From: an uncultured Catenibacterium sp.
GTDB lineage: Bacteria > Bacillota_I > Bacilli_A > Erysipelotrichales > Coprobacillaceae
Direction of reading: 5' to 3'
DNA: 54,996 nucleotides
Assembly (NCBI GenBank): GCA_900764725.1
Contig: CAAFPB010000202.1
Location: 1-54,996 of the forward strand
Numbering within the stretch: the stretch's first letter is position 1; every line of letters begins with the position of its first letter. The notes under the pieces were generated by a model. That model saw only the letters and a program-made list of their open reading frames with translations, searched no databases and was not told where the DNA came from. The position numbers and the translations under genes were made by a program. Of this stretch, positions 34,749-46,615 are shown in pieces.

Positions 34749-35097
34749 AATCTTTATTATTAATGTATTTAATAAGTTCAATAATAATAAAAATTGTTAC
34801 TACAATATCAATATTATAAATTATATTAATCTCCTCATAAAATTTTTGATAAGTATAAAGTTCGTTAAGTATATAATTATTAACAATAACAATTTTATGC
34901 CAATTACAAAATTCAAATGTAATACTACTAATATAAAGTATAATTGTAGTAACAATCGAATCCTCAAAAATAAAATCATAAATCTTATAGAAATTAATAT
35001 TAAATATATCATATAATATATTTAATAATAACATCCCAACCATTTGTATGATTGGGATGTACTTAATCATTATTAATAGCACCTTTTTCATAATCAC
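34699..35097 (-). CDS. Small membrane protein, holin candidate, 132 aa
   Basis: It contains at least three hydrophobic helices (about residues 8-25, 45-62 and 98-113) joined by short loops, and ends with a Lys/Asn-rich charged tail (NNKDYGHKIKNNKNNSTR), a holin-like layout. The start MIMKKVLLIMIKYIPIIQMVGM resembles a small membrane-protein family that recurs in Bacteroidales phages. A 9-bp inverted repeat lies within its first codons (35031-35060). Either this or the 108-aa neighbour may be the holin, with the other as an antiholin or accessory. Confidence 0.6.
   Translation of the reverse strand: MIMKKVLLIMIKYIPIIQMVGMLLLNILYDIFNINFYKIYDFIFEDSIVTTIILYISSITFEFCNWHKIVIVNNYILNELYTYQKFYEEINIIYNIDIVVTIFIIIELIKYINNKDYGHKIKNNKNNSTRID
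35031..35060 (-). repeat. Inverted repeat inside the 5' end of the 132-aa membrane-protein gene
   Basis: ACATCCCAA (35031-35039) pairs with TTGGGATGT (35052-35060) around a 12-base loop. It lies about 40 bases after the start codon. The stem has no T-tract, so it is not a terminator; it could slow translation of a toxic membrane protein. It may also be chance from the codons for IPIIQMVGM. Confidence 0.35.
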
Positions 35098-35125
35098 TAT
35101 ATCAAATATAGCAATAATGATTTAA

Positions 35126-35452
35126 CTAACAAAGAGTATTATCAATTTTTTTATAATCAATGCCAAATTTAATACAAATAGGCTTTAATATCCAACTCCA
35201 AAACACAGGAGCAAGAATAGCAGAATTAATTAGTACAATATTGCTATTATAACTAACAAGTTTATAAATAATAGCAACAAAAATTATTGATATAAGAAGA
35301 CATATTCTTTTAACAAGTTTATGTACTTTAGCATCACCATTAAGGTAATCAATAATTTTTATAATAATATATGTTAGTACATTGACTATAAACATATATG
35401 AAAAATCAAAATTATTAATAATTTGATTTATAATTTGAGATATATATTCCAT
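35126..35452 (-). CDS. Small membrane protein, holin candidate, 108 aa
   Basis: Two or three hydrophobic segments (about residues 18-35, 49-66 and 74-90) and a C-terminal Lys-containing tail fit a holin. It starts 3 bases after the 2751-aa fibre gene ends and precedes another small membrane protein, a typical lysis-cassette place. The stop is TAG. No endolysin gene is found beside it; the only murein hydrolase seen in the window is the virion cargo protein. Confidence 0.6.
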   Translation of the reverse strand: MEYISQIINQIINNFDFSYMFIVNVLTYIIIKIIDYLNGDAKVHKLVKRICLLISIIFVAIIYKLVSYNSNIVLINSAILAPVFWSWILKPICIKFGIDYKKIDNTLC

Positions 35453-35455
35453 AAT

Positions 35456-38400
35456 TTATTCAGTTATCGCTTGTATTACATATCCTAATTCATCAACAAC
35501 AACAGTTTTAATATAATTAGTAGTAACTCCATCAGGCATAAGTGCATTATTATAATTATCAATATATTGAGAAGGAACTTTAATTAGTTTATTTCCAGTA
35601 ACACCTGTACCTATCTTATCATATCTACCGAATGATTGAACATCAGTCTTAGGAACATCTCCTAAGAAAGTAATAGTTGCAAGTTTTGCACATTGTTCAA
35701 AAGTCATTGCATCAATAAAAGTAATAGTTTCAGGAATGCTAATAGCATTTAATTTTGTACAGCCATAAAACATATTTGCTTCTATCATAGGAACATCTTT
35801 ATAATTTACTATTCCTGTAAAATATTTAAATTCATCAAATGATTTAATATTAGTATTATTATAAAATATACTTTGATTATTATTTAATAAAAATGATTTA
35901 ATTTTAATACAATCTTCTTCTGTAAGTCCATTTGTAACATCAACATTATAATTACTCATTATCTGAGCAGAAAAATTAGCAAATATATTAAATAATTCTG
36001 GATTAGTTTCAGCAGTTATAATATAATCTTTTACAGCACCTTGATTAATGGTAATTTCTTGTGACAATCTTCCATTAATATTTTCACAAGTTATTACACT
36101 TGTACCAACTTTTTTAGCAGTAAATGAAATAACAGCATTAGTTAAATCAGAATTTAATAAATTTCGAGTAAAATAATTTGTATCATAAGTTTCAGTAAGT
36201 TGTCCTATTTTTCCACTAACAGTTAATATAACAGCTTCTCCGGTATCAACTTCTGTTCTATTAAATGATGCTTTAAAAGTTGGTTTCAAAATAGTAGATG
36301 TAGTAATTGATGTAGTTTTAGAACCAGACTTTGCAGTAAATGTAATTGATTCATCATAAGTTTTAATTAATATATCCCATGTATAAACATCATTAACAAC
36401 AGCAGAAGTAACAATTTCTACTTTAGATGTATCAAATAAAATAGAAGGAGTGTCAGTATAGTTACTTACAGAAACCTTTACCGTATCACCATAATATATA
36501 GTATTTTTATTTAAAGTAATTTTAAAAACTTTAGGACCAGGACCTTCATTGCCAGTATTAGAAGCAACTGCAATACCTTCATGTAATTGACTTATTTCAA
36601 AATCAATAACATTTCCATAAGTTCCATGGTCAAGATTATATCCTACAACAAAATATCTCCATCCAATAGGAATAAACCAATTATAATATTTATTATTATA
36701 TTTCGCTAAAGTAACAACAAGTTTATAAGCATCGCTTCCAACTTTAGCAGGTTTAATAAATGAAGGGTCAGTATTTGCAACAAACATAGGAGAAGCAATA
36801 ACTTTATAATATGATTTTCCTGTACTTAATCCTTCTTCTTCAAGAGTTGTTTCAACAACACCAAAATTTTGTACAGAAGCATATCCTTCAGAAAGTTGAA
36901 TTTTAACATCTGGACCAGGACCAATTCTATAGCAATAAAGTATATTAGTAGTTTTATTATAAGCATATACGTTAACTGTACATTGAGCAATAGTATTTAA
37001 TTCACCATCATCAGTTGTATATCCTTTTAATCTCATTTCATCATAATAAGGACTATGATTACCTTCATTAACAAGTAATTGTCCCATAACAGTATTTTGA
37101 ATAATTGGAAATCCTTTATTAATATTCATAGTGTCAGTGTGTTTATCTCCATGTATAGAAGCTATAATATAATCTCCAAGTTTATCATAAACATATTGTG
37201 TATATTTTGTAGGCTCAATATTTGCATTATAAGAACTATTTATAGAAGTCCATTTTTCTTGTAAAAATGAATTAGTATTTTCTATTGTAGCAGGTTGATG
37301 TGAAAATATAATAACTTTATAAGTAGGATTATTTTTTATAATATTAAGAATATCATCTGTCATTGTTTTCCAATAACCATCGATTGCTGTATCTGGTATA
37401 GCTTTATAATTATAAAAATCATATATAGCTATAATAATACCAACGTCAGAATAAACTTTATAAGTATTAGTTGTTTTCTTATATTTAGCAATAAAAGTTG
37501 GACTTTGAATATCATTAAAGAAATTAGCACTATCTGTTAAGCCGTCTGTAGAGCCTCCTTTATTTTCCCAAACTGTAGTATCATAATTTCCAGGAGTGAA
37601 TGCAAAATCATATCCAGTAGTATTAGAAGATGTATTCATATTAGTATGCCAATTTTTTAATTGAATAAGATTATTTTTTAATGCAGAAGGAGTATCATTG
37701 TTTACATTAGACATTCCAACAATACCTCCTGTATTAAATATACCAAGAACAGTAACTTTGTCTTTAATTTTATTTATAAGACTTTCAGCAGCTTGTACTC
37801 CTCGTTTAATGTATTCATCCCCTACGGGGGATAAAGTACCATCAGTACAAAGTTGACTATGTATATCTGATTCTTGTATAAATACAACAGTATTTTTATC
37901 GTTAGTATTTAAAATATTAGCGATACGTTGAACATCTTTTTCAGTAGTTTCTCCATATACACTTTCTTCAGATTGTAGTTCTATATTATTTACACTATCA
38001 GCAGCTTTCATTATATAAGTTCCGGTACGAGTTATATATCCTGTATTAGAAACACTCCAACTTAAAACATCTCCTTTAACAGCATTGACAGATTTAGTAT
38101 TCATATTATTAATTTTAACAATAGCAGTAGAAGGAGTAGGAATTATACTAAATACATAATATTTTAAAAGAGTTATTGTAGTAACTTTATCTTTTGTTAA
38201 AGTTCCAGTTTTTGTCTTATAACCATCTTTATATGCAGTATAAGTAACTTCTTCATCATAAGAAATTACACTAAACATTACTCCATCTTTAATTTTATCA
38301 CCAGTAATAATTTGACCATCACTAAGTGTTAGTTTAGTTACATTAGTTGTTATAATAGAAAAAGTATATTTATCATCTTCTACTAAAATAATATCTATTA

Positions 38401-41400
38401 CTTTAGTTTCTTTAGCTAATATTGTTCCAGTTTGTGTAGTATAATGCTCTTTACTAACAGAATAAGTAATATTAGAAAGAAGTGGAACTGTTATAGATGT
38501 TGTTTGTCTTCCATTCATAATAACTGTAGCATCTGATGGATTAGGAACAATTGTTATAGTAGCTTCTGTAATAATTTTTACAAGAGTAATATTTAATGTT
38601 TTATCTTCTGTTAAAATAAAACTATCTGATTGTGATTCATAACCATCTGCAGTAACTGTATAATTAATTGTTTCACCATCCAAACCTGTATATGTCTTTA
38701 CAGATTTATCATTAATTAAAACATTAGCTGTTGTAGGACTAACATTAATAGTAACTGTATAATATTTTTTAAGAGTAATAATAGTAGTTTCTGATTGACT
38801 TAATAAACCAATTTCTGTTTTATATCCATCAGCAGAAGCTCTAAATGTTAAAGTATTACTATATGACTCGACTGTAACAATTTTATTAGTTCCATCATAT
38901 GTTAAAACTTGACCATCACTAAGTTCAAGTTTTTTAACATTAGTAATATTTATAGGATATGTATAAACAGGTTTTTTATCAAGTGTATAAGTTAAAGTAA
39001 TAGGACTTTCTCCAACTAAATCTGAAGAACCAATTTGAGTAGTTAAATCATAAAAACCGTCCGCAGTAATAACAACTTGTTTACTTTCAGTATTATACAT
39101 ATCAAATTCTTTAGTCTCTATTCCTTCAACTAAACATTTAGCATCTATAGGTACAGTTTTTATAATAACATGATATTTATTACCTACAGGATAATTAATA
39201 GTAGTATCTATATTATTGTTTATAGTCCAACTATTTTGATATTTTTCATATCCAGAACTTTGTATAGTAAGATTAACAGTATCATTTAATTTACAGTTTT
39301 CAAGATGAATAGAATATAAACTTTCACTTTCTTTAGTAGGAGTAATTTGATTATTATTATATGTTGCAATAAATGTAGGAGTAATATTTTCATTTATTTT
39401 AATAACTATATTAACGCTATAAACAACTTCTTTTTTCTCTAAAGTTATAGTAATTTGCTTATTTTCTATAACAGTTGTTTGTCCTTCTTTAGTAATATAT
39501 CCATCTTTTTCAACTTTATATTTTACAACAGTTCCACTTATAACAGTAATATTGCTTTGTTTAATATCATTAATATAAACATTTGCATCTATAGGATTAG
39601 GAATTATTTCAAAAATATATTTTTCAGGTTCTGGGTCAGGAATATTTTCTTCAATAATTTCTCTAAGACCACTATAAGGATAACTTTCTCCATGATAAAG
39701 CATCTGGTCTCTTGGACTTTCTTCTTCAGTATAATGTCTATATTTAATACGTCTTATTTGGAAATGACGAATATCCCAAGCAGCTTTAACACCAGCCCAT
39801 GTTCCAAAATATCCAGCTTTAGCATAATCTCCCCATTCATTATCAGAAGGAAACCAACCACCTATAAGAAAAGGCATAGGAATAAATGGAGAACATGTAG
39901 CATTAGTTCTTACAAGAACTCCGTCAATATAACATTTAGTATAATCACGATGCCAACAAAATCTATAAGTATGATATTTGCCATCATCCATTTCATGAGG
40001 AACATATCTATCATTAACATTTTTTGCATTAAGATTAATATCTCCAAGTGGAGTACGAGGAGTTGTTGCAGCAACAGTATTCATCATATCCCATCCAGTA
40101 CGACCATCAATAGCGTGTGTAACATCTTTCATCGCCATAATAGCATTTAAATATTTAGAATTAGCTTCTATACCTCCACCAACGTCAGGTTCTGTAAGCC
40201 AGTTATTCCAACGTATAGCTTTAGTACTTGCATCATAACAAATTCTATCACAAATAGTATTAGAAACATGAATCCATTTAAGTTCATTTGCTGCAGTAGA
40301 TAAATAAGGACTATTTCTTCTATCAAGATATTCTGTTCCAACAGAATTAATTGCATTCATTTTATTTTCAATAACTGCTTTAGATGCTTCCCAATCAAGT
40401 AACCACATACCATAATCTGCACCTGCTTTATTACAGCCAACTACAGTTCGAGGGTCGAGTAAAGGAGTATAAAAACGATAAGATGGATTTTCATTAGGAT
40501 TTTTATCAAAAACAATTTGAGTAATTTCAGAACCAAGTTCCAAATCAATCTCATTATTTACAATAATATAAGGCATACCACTATCTTGTTTAAAAGAATG
40601 AAGATAATTCCAAATACCTTTCTTTTCTCCTACACGATATTCATATACAGGTTTATCATCACCTTTTGTTGTATTAGTATCACATCCTCCAGCATAAAAT
40701 TTATAACGTTCTTCATCAAGAGGATAATAAAGTTCTTGATAATGGAACATCCACCAACATATAGCTTCTCCTTTAAAATCAGTAGGAATTTTCATTTCAA
40801 TTTCAAATTCACCATATCCATAGTATTTTTTAGATTGAACAAGAGAACCAACTCTTTGAGTACGTGCTTTTAATGGGTCTGGAATATGTTTGTCAGCGTA
40901 CCATACAACATTTTTATCTTCATTCAAAGGATATTGTATTTGATTTGCAACACCTCCATACCAACGATTTTGTCCACTATCTTTTTCATTACAACAAATA
41001 GCACCATCATAAAAATCTCCATGATTTTCCCAAGTAGCACATTTTTCTCCTCTATCAAAGTAAATAAGATGACCATTCTCACCACCACTTAATGTTCCAG
41101 CTCGTTTTTCTTGTCTAATATAAAATATCTTTTTAAATTCTGTAATAGCATTATCAAAATTATCAGTAAAATTAATATCAAAATCTATTGTTTTATCATC
41201 TGGTTTAACAGTATCTATAGTTACTTTTTTACTATATAATACTTTTCCGTTACTCATCACATTAACAGTAGCTTTTCCTATAGGAATATCAGCAGGTAAC
41301 ATAAACCATGCTTTACCATTTTTAAGTTCTTTAAATTTAACAATATCAATAGTTTGTCCATTAGAACATTTAATTTCTACTTTAGTATTATATTTATAAC

Positions 41401-43711
41401 CTCCACCAATAATATCCATTAATGCGGAAGGTATACAATCATAAGGAGAAGCAGGATTAAATGCAGTTTCCATATAAGCAATATGAAGACCTACTTTACA
41501 TACATATAAATCAGCTCTATTAGTATTTTGAGAATTTATTTGAATATTTTGAGTACTTTCTTGAAAATTAGTTTTTCCTAATGTAGTATCTACTAATTCA
41601 GAACAATCTATATTTGGAGTATTCCAAGTACCTCCTATTGGATTACCAAGACTATCGGCAGTCTTTGCAACATTAATAGTTGACCATATATAATTCCCCG
41701 TAGAGGGATTCGTGAATAATTCATTTATTCCTGCATCTATATTATCAATAACTCCTATATCTTTATTAGAATTATAAGTAGTATCTGCAAACTTAATACT
41801 TTTTATATTTATAGTTTTAGCATTAGTACTTCCACCTTTAGTATTTATAATTTTAAAACCAGGAATTATTCCGTAACCACCATGCTCAAATGTAACACTT
41901 TTAGTTTTATTTACTCCATTAGTACCACCTAAATAAATAGGATTACTTAGATATTCAGTATTTGGTATTCCTATAAGATTATCATTGTCTGCATATTGAT
42001 AAGAAGTGCAGACAGGAACAATAGCTATTTCTTCATCATCATTTCCTGTTGCGCTATATATAACAGTCATTGTTACTGATTTATCACAACTAATTCGTTT
42101 AACAGCAGTTCCTCCTCCTTCAAGATGTTCTTCACCAGGAGTACTTCCAAAACCTTTATTTATAGGAATAGAAGTTGTTTGATAATTTTCTTTGCTATTA
42201 ACATTAACATATTCAATAATACCATGTTTTATAAACATCATTAAAGTAAACCATTTATTATATTTAAAATCAGAAAATCCAATAAGTGCTTGTTTAGTAT
42301 TATCTTCTGGATTTACATAATTAATAACAACATTATTAATATTAGATAAATCAAGAGTGATTGTGCGAATACCATTATGATATTTAAATGTAAGTAAATC
42401 TACAGAAGTATTATCCTGTGTAGGAACATAAAATTTCATAAAGAAAACGCGATAAGTATATTCTCCTTCAGTAAGAATAGTACCATATCTATCAACATAA
42501 TTTCCATTACTATCTTTTCTAACGTTTCCATTCTCATCATAAGAAAGTTTAGAAAAATCAATATTACCAAATATATCTTCAATCCAAACATTAGAACTAA
42601 ATCCTAAATCATCAAAATTATCTTTAGTATATTCACGAGGAAGACGTATATAATTATCTTTATTTATTTCCATACAATTATAAGATTCTTCTTCTGCATC
42701 ATCACTTGCTTTATTAACAAAATGAAAATCTTTTACTTGTTCATCAGGAACAGGATAAGCTATACCGCCAGAAGCACCAATACCATGAGTACTATTACCT
42801 AAATCAAAAAACCATTTAACTTGGTCTGCAGAAGGAGATGCTCCAGCAAGAATATCAACAGTGTCAGTATAAAGTTCATAATTACCATCTTGGAAAATAA
42901 TTTTATCCCATATAGGATTATCTCCAACATGAATAATTTGAGGAGTATAACCTTGTTTTACATAAACTTCATCTTGTTCGTGATGATAAACATAAAGATT
43001 ATATCTTGCATCATAATCAAAAGTTCCATCTGCAATAGTAAATCGTTTCAATGTATTATCTGTATCACTAACAATAAATTGACCAAGTTTATTTACTGAT
43101 ACATTTTCTTGATAAAGAATAACATTACCAACAGTTTCAATATTTCCATTAGTATTTTTAACAGACTCATTAGCATCTGTAATAACAAAATCAACATGTT
43201 GAATAATATTAGGAATATTATCAAATTCTATTCTGTCTATATAATAGTGACAAGGAGCGTATTCATCATGATAAAATGTTCTAATACAAGCTATAAACTT
43301 ATAATTAGTAATTACAGAATTTATAGTAGCAGTTTCATTAATTTTATAAATATATTTATATTGGTGAGTATATAAATCTTTTAATTCATGAACTAAAACA
43401 CTTTCTGTAGTTTCAATACCATCATTAAAAGTTTTAGCATTACGTTTAATAGCAATCTCGACACATTTATATTTAGTATCACATTCTAAGTCGATATTGT
43501 CGGCTATGCCGTCGTAGTATTGAGAGAAGTTATCCACCTTTCTAAAGCTAAAATCAGCTCTAAGTACTTTCATTGTACTAAGGTCGGATAATGTATTAGG
43601 TGTTGTTTCGTGCAGCTTATATAGCAAAGAATAGCTATAATCAAAAACCGTTGTTGCCACTGTATCAGCAGCAGCAACGGTTTTAGGTGCAACAATAGAT
43701 TTATCATTCAT
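35456..43711 (-). CDS. Giant appendage/tail-fibre protein (2751 aa): GH16, PEGA repeats, phosphoesterase-like, Ig, LRR
   Basis: Residues 1-840 are beta-rich with a LamG-like part near 410-510. Residues about 845-1330 form a GH16 glucanase-type domain with the catalytic pattern EIDLE (Glu1054, Asp1056, Glu1058) and the late signature [22 protein letters not shown]. About eight PEGA-like units follow (1365-1912), marked by P-x-x-A-x-V-x-I-N and DGY. Residues 1940-2265 resemble calcineurin-type phosphoesterases: SDIH (Asp1949, His1951), GNYD, SHQP and HGDKH. The usual GDxxD Asp is Gly and the usual GNH His is Tyr, so catalysis is doubtful. Ig-like domains lie at 2396-2556 and a BspA-type leucine-rich segment ([13 protein letters not shown]) at 2645-2690. 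The likely role is binding or trimming surface glycans. The GH16 part is homologous to the 960-aa protein made just before it. Confidence 0.85.
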   Translation of the reverse strand: MNDKSIVAPKTVAAADTVATTVFDYSYSLLYKLHETTPNTLSDLSTMKVLRADFSFRKVDNFSQYYDGIADNIDLECDTKYKCVEIAIKRNAKTFNDGIETTESVLVHELKDLYTHQYKYIYKINETATINSVITNYKFIACIRTFYHDEYAPCHYYIDRIEFDNIPNIIQHVDFVITDANESVKNTNGNIETVGNVILYQENVSVNKLGQFIVSDTDNTLKRFTIADGTFDYDARYNLYVYHHEQDEVYVKQGYTPQIIHVGDNPIWDKIIFQDGNYELYTDTVDILAGASPSADQVKWFFDLGNSTHGIGASGGIAYPVPDEQVKDFHFVNKASDDAEEESYNCMEINKDNYIRLPREYTKDNFDDLGFSSNVWIEDIFGNIDFSKLSYDENGNVRKDSNGNYVDRYGTILTEGEYTYRVFFMKFYVPTQDNTSVDLLTFKYHNGIRTITLDLSNINNVVINYVNPEDNTKQALIGFSDFKYNKWFTLMMFIKHGIIEYVNVNSKENYQTTSIPINKGFGSTPGEEHLEGGGTAVKRISCDKSVTMTVIYSATGNDDEEIAIVPVCTSYQYADNDNLIGIPNTEYLSNPIYLGGTNGVNKTKSVTFEHGGYGIIPGFKIINTKGGSTNAKTINIKSIKFADTTYNSNKDIGVIDNIDAGINELFTNPSTGNYIWSTINVAKTADSLGNPIGGTWNTPNIDCSELVDTTLGKTNFQESTQNIQINSQNTNRADLYVCKVGLHIAYMETAFNPASPYDCIPSALMDIIGGGYKYNTKVEIKCSNGQTIDIVKFKELKNGKAWFMLPADIPIGKATVNVMSNGKVLYSKKVTIDTVKPDDKTIDFDINFTDNFDNAITEFKKIFYIRQEKRAGTLSGGENGHLIYFDRGEKCATWENHGDFYDGAICCNEKDSGQNRWYGGVANQIQYPLNEDKNVVWYADKHIPDPLKARTQRVGSLVQSKKYYGYGEFEIEMKIPTDFKGEAICWWMFHYQELYYPLDEERYKFYAGGCDTNTTKGDDKPVYEYRVGEKKGIWNYLHSFKQDSGMPYIIVNNEIDLELGSEITQIVFDKNPNENPSYRFYTPLLDPRTVVGCNKAGADYGMWLLDWEASKAVIENKMNAINSVGTEYLDRRNSPYLSTAANELKWIHVSNTICDRICYDASTKAIRWNNWLTEPDVGGGIEANSKYLNAIMAMKDVTHAIDGRTGWDMMNTVAATTPRTPLGDINLNAKNVNDRYVPHEMDDGKYHTYRFCWHRDYTKCYIDGVLVRTNATCSPFIPMPFLIGGWFPSDNEWGDYAKAGYFGTWAGVKAAWDIRHFQIRRIKYRHYTEEESPRDQMLYHGESYPYSGLREIIEENIPDPEPEKYIFEIIPNPIDANVYINDIKQSNITVISGTVVKYKVEKDGYITKEGQTTVIENKQITITLEKKEVVYSVNIVIKINENITPTFIATYNNNQITPTKESESLYSIHLENCKLNDTVNLTIQSSGYEKYQNSWTINNNIDTTINYPVGNKYHVIIKTVPIDAKCLVEGIETKEFDMYNTESKQVVITADGFYDLTTQIGSSDLVGESPITLTYTLDKKPVYTYPINITNVKKLELSDGQVLTYDGTNKIVTVESYSNTLTFRASADGYKTEIGLLSQSETTIITLKKYYTVTINVSPTTANVLINDKSVKTYTGLDGETINYTVTADGYESQSDSFILTEDKTLNITLVKIITEATITIVPNPSDATVIMNGRQTTSITVPLLSNITYSVSKEHYTTQTGTILAKETKVIDIILVEDDKYTFSIITTNVTKLTLSDGQIITGDKIKDGVMFSVISYDEEVTYTAYKDGYKTKTGTLTKDKVTTITLLKYYVFSIIPTPSTAIVKINNMNTKSVNAVKGDVLSWSVSNTGYITRTGTYIMKAADSVNNIELQSEESVYGETTEKDVQRIANILNTNDKNTVVFIQESDIHSQLCTDGTLSPVGDEYIKRGVQAAESLINKIKDKVTVLGIFNTGGIVGMSNVNNDTPSALKNNLIQLKNWHTNMNTSSNTTGYDFAFTPGNYDTTVWENKGGSTDGLTDSANFFNDIQSPTFIAKYKKTTNTYKVYSDVGIIIAIYDFYNYKAIPDTAIDGYWKTMTDDILNIIKNNPTYKVIIFSHQPATIENTNSFLQEKWTSINSSYNANIEPTKYTQYVYDKLGDYIIASIHGDKHTDTMNINKGFPIIQNTVMGQLLVNEGNHSPYYDEMRLKGYTTDDGELNTIAQCTVNVYAYNKTTNILYCYRIGPGPDVKIQLSEGYASVQNFGVVETTLEEEGLSTGKSYYKVIASPMFVANTDPSFIKPAKVGSDAYKLVVTLAKYNNKYYNWFIPIGWRYFVVGYNLDHGTYGNVIDFEISQLHEGIAVASNTGNEGPGPKVFKITLNKNTIYYGDTVKVSVSNYTDTPSILFDTSKVEIVTSAVVNDVYTWDILIKTYDESITFTAKSGSKTTSITTSTILKPTFKASFNRTEVDTGEAVILTVSGKIGQLTETYDTNYFTRNLLNSDLTNAVISFTAKKVGTSVITCENINGRLSQEITINQGAVKDYIITAETNPELFNIFANFSAQIMSNYNVDVTNGLTEEDCIKIKSFLLNNNQSIFYNNTNIKSFDEFKYFTGIVNYKDVPMIEANMFYGCTKLNAISIPETITFIDAMTFEQCAKLATITFLGDVPKTDVQSFGRYDKIGTGVTGNKLIKVPSQYIDNYNNALMPDGVTTNYIKTVVVDELGYVIQAITE
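37818..37831 (+). repeat. GC-rich dispersed element, copy 8
   Basis: TCCCCTACGGGGGA, a nearly perfect palindrome, inside the 2751-aa fibre gene just after the SDIH motif, opposite to the gene. Encodes L-S-P-V-G-D. Confidence 0.8.
41695..41708 (-). repeat. GC-rich dispersed element, copy 9
   Basis: TCCCCGTAGAGGGA inside the 2751-aa fibre gene. Encodes P-S-T-G-N. Confidence 0.85.
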
Positions 43712-43729
43712 AAAACTATTATCATTAGT

Positions 43730-46612
43730 TTATTCAACAAACATTCTTAATCCAGACTCAGGAAAACTTTCTCCAAGACAAGTTGGTTCAGTTTCTATTT
43801 TAGTACTTTTTCCATTTATTTCAATAGTTTCTCCAGCATGATATTTCTCATATTTAACTCTACTAACTTTCATATGAAGTATTTCAAAATCAGCAACAGT
43901 ACCTGCCCATGTACCAATTGATGTATTTTCATCGTCAGTAAGATGACCTATTAAACCTCCTTTAGTTCCATGAATACCATCTCTATCAATAACACCAGTA
44001 GGATTTTCTTTTTTATTCTTTGGCATAGTAGGAAACCAACCAGCAATAGTAAGTTTCATTTGGTTAAATGGAACAAATCCTTTATTTTCACGATAACAAA
44101 CATCGTCTACATAAAGAACAGTTCTATCAGGAAGCCATACAATAGACCATTTATGAAATTTACCATCAGCAAAACCATGTTCATTATCAGCAACATGAGT
44201 TAATTGAGAACAATATTCTTCTTTTGTCTTCTGAAGGTCAATATCAGGTTCTCCATTTATATTTCCAGTATAATAACTTTCCGCACTATATTCTCCTTGC
44301 GGAAGACACCAACCATCACCAGAATTTAATTCACCAATCCAATTATTAAACTTACAATTTTTAAAACTTGGAAGATAACGAGGATTAGCAACATCATCAA
44401 TCTTTTTCCAACTTATACGTTCTTTAGGATTAGTAACATCGGTTAATTGAAAAAGACCTTTTTCATCATCAGAACCATTTGTGACACCTATTGAAAGTTT
44501 ATTATCAATACAAACGCTATCAAAATATGCTCTTTGCAAATCGCTCCAATTTGAAATAGTACCATTAGTAAGATGTGAAGGAAGCTCAATATCTATTTCA
44601 TTATTAACTACTCTATACCATCCAGCCTCATCACTACCTTGTGCGTTACGATACTTATATGGAGCTTGTTCATATCTATAATCAGTATCACTTACTTCAA
44701 TATAATGGAAAAGCCAAATTGCAGGACAAACTCCCCAAATACCTACAGGAAGTTGAAGCCATACATCTACTCTTCCATAACCAAAGTATTTATTAGAAAC
44801 AAGAGCAGTACCTGTTCTCAATCGAGATTTATTAGTACGATTATCCCAAGAATTATTATCATAATCAACATCACCACCATAACCACAATAAGGTTCTACA
44901 TCAGATTCTTTTCCAACACCCATTAAAGAACCTTTATAATAATCACCGTGATTTTCAAGAACAATATTTTGATTTTCATCAAAATAAATATTATGTCCGT
45001 TTACTCCTCCATTATATCCTCCCCAAGTACCATGCTTAGTAAAGAAATATTCTTGAAGAGCTTTAAGTGGATTATCTGTTTTAGTAAAATCAATATCAAA
45101 AGAATCTTGTAAATAATTTTCATTAGAAATAATACCTCCTACTTTAACTTCTACTCCAGATTCAATAACAGGATAACTAAATCCAGGAAAAGTTTTAGTA
45201 AACAACATTTTATTGTTACTAATAATCTCTGCTTTAATAGTTCCAGTTTCTGTAAATTTATGATTATTAAGTTCAGGAATATTAGCAAATATATCTGGGT
45301 CTATAAGAAAACTAACTTTTTCATTAGTAGCTACAGCATTAAATGAAGTAGGTTGAAGATATTTCCAAGCAACACCATTTTTATTAGTGCCACTTAATCG
45401 AAGTCTACATTGAAAAACATCCGGATTAAGAACTTTTTCATATATAGATTCTTCAGGATTTATTTTAACACCACAACAAACATATGCAAGTATAACACCA
45501 GTATTAATATTATTATTGTCATTAGGAGTTCCTCCAAAATAAAAACCAGAATGTCCTGTACCGCCAGTTGAAAACTTGGGTATAGTATATTTCATAGATA
45601 GATTTTCATAAGAAGTATTTTCTCCAACTTTTTTCATATAATAAATATTAAGACCAGTAGCACTTAATATACAATAATACCAAATATTATTTTCTAAGTT
45701 AGTTCCTAAAGAACCAGAAGTTGCGCCAGAAACATCTGCAATAAGTGTTTTATTAACATCTACATATAATTTAAAAGAATAATTATTTTGAAACTTTTCA
45801 GTAGGATTTTTAGAAGTATCAAAAGAACATAAAACTCTTTCTCCATACGTATGTCCTTCTTCAGGTTCTTTGAGATAAAATGCAAAACCAATAGCATAAG
45901 AATGAGAAGCAACATCGTCCAATGTTACACCTCCACCGCCATCATCAGTCCAATATGCACCAAAAGGTTCAAATTGATTTGTTGTATCATTAAATTTAAG
46001 ACAAGGAAGAACCATTAGTTGATTTTCACCACTATTCCAAGCAATAGGAGAAAAGCCCATAATAGATGTTCCATTTTTATCTTTAGCTGTTTCAAAATTA
46101 CCATCTTCAGAAGTCTGAACATACTTGCCATTAGTTTCTTTAACAAATGACATACTGCCCCATTCTTCTTCAAACATCATTTCTCTTTTTTTAGAATTAA
46201 GCCAATAACAAAAAGCGCAATCATCAGAATTAGGTTGTCCAATAAGATGTAGTCCTGTTTCATACCAATCATATATTTGACCAGGAAAAAGAGTTTTATT
46301 ATAATAAGGACTATCAGTCATTGCAACATTTTTACCAGTCTTAAATTTAAAATCAAAGTTTTCTCCAAGAACATTAGTAAAACGAATAACATATTCAGTA
46401 AAAGGTCGAAGACCTGTAATTTCAAGATTTTTAACAGGAGTACCATCTGGTTGAATTTGACAATTACTATTAACAGTAACCCAATTATTATTTTCATAAT
46501 TTTCAGAATATGTAGTATATTTAACTACATATTTTTGATTAGTCCCAGGTCGAACATTAAAGTTCAACTTGGGAAACCAATACTTTAGAGGTACTTCATC
46601 TCTAACAGCCAT
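43730..46612 (-). CDS. Appendage/tail-fibre protein with GH16 glucanase-like domain, 960 aa
   Basis: An FN3-like domain (about residues 10-95, ending GLRPFTEYVIRFTN) is followed by a LamG/ConA-like lectin region (about 235-385). A GH16-type domain spans about 500-930, with EIDIE at 672-676 (Glu672 nucleophile, Asp674 helper and Glu676 acid/base by family analogy) and DGKFHKWSIVWLPDRTVLYVDD near 817. GH16 enzymes cleave beta-1,3, beta-1,4 and related polysaccharides, which suits a phage depolymerase against Bacteroidales capsule or host-associated glycans. The protein ends GESFPESGLRMFVE, close to [15 protein letters not shown] inside the 2751-aa protein, exactly where that protein continues with PEGA repeats. 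The two therefore look like diverged tandem copies. An N-terminal capsid or tail anchor is not obvious. Confidence 0.85.
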   Translation of the reverse strand: MAVRDEVPLKYWFPKLNFNVRPGTNQKYVVKYTTYSENYENNNWVTVNSNCQIQPDGTPVKNLEITGLRPFTEYVIRFTNVLGENFDFKFKTGKNVAMTDSPYYNKTLFPGQIYDWYETGLHLIGQPNSDDCAFCYWLNSKKREMMFEEEWGSMSFVKETNGKYVQTSEDGNFETAKDKNGTSIMGFSPIAWNSGENQLMVLPCLKFNDTTNQFEPFGAYWTDDGGGGVTLDDVASHSYAIGFAFYLKEPEEGHTYGERVLCSFDTSKNPTEKFQNNYSFKLYVDVNKTLIADVSGATSGSLGTNLENNIWYYCILSATGLNIYYMKKVGENTSYENLSMKYTIPKFSTGGTGHSGFYFGGTPNDNNNINTGVILAYVCCGVKINPEESIYEKVLNPDVFQCRLRLSGTNKNGVAWKYLQPTSFNAVATNEKVSFLIDPDIFANIPELNNHKFTETGTIKAEIISNNKMLFTKTFPGFSYPVIESGVEVKVGGIISNENYLQDSFDIDFTKTDNPLKALQEYFFTKHGTWGGYNGGVNGHNIYFDENQNIVLENHGDYYKGSLMGVGKESDVEPYCGYGGDVDYDNNSWDNRTNKSRLRTGTALVSNKYFGYGRVDVWLQLPVGIWGVCPAIWLFHYIEVSDTDYRYEQAPYKYRNAQGSDEAGWYRVVNNEIDIELPSHLTNGTISNWSDLQRAYFDSVCIDNKLSIGVTNGSDDEKGLFQLTDVTNPKERISWKKIDDVANPRYLPSFKNCKFNNWIGELNSGDGWCLPQGEYSAESYYTGNINGEPDIDLQKTKEEYCSQLTHVADNEHGFADGKFHKWSIVWLPDRTVLYVDDVCYRENKGFVPFNQMKLTIAGWFPTMPKNKKENPTGVIDRDGIHGTKGGLIGHLTDDENTSIGTWAGTVADFEILHMKVSRVKYEKYHAGETIEINGKSTKIETEPTCLGESFPESGLRMFVE

Positions 46613-46615
46613 AAC

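Noticed and set aside
36900..38000. A stand-alone host-derived phosphatase gene
   Set aside because: The phosphoesterase-like motifs are in the same continuous frame as the GH16 and PEGA parts, with no start or stop between them.
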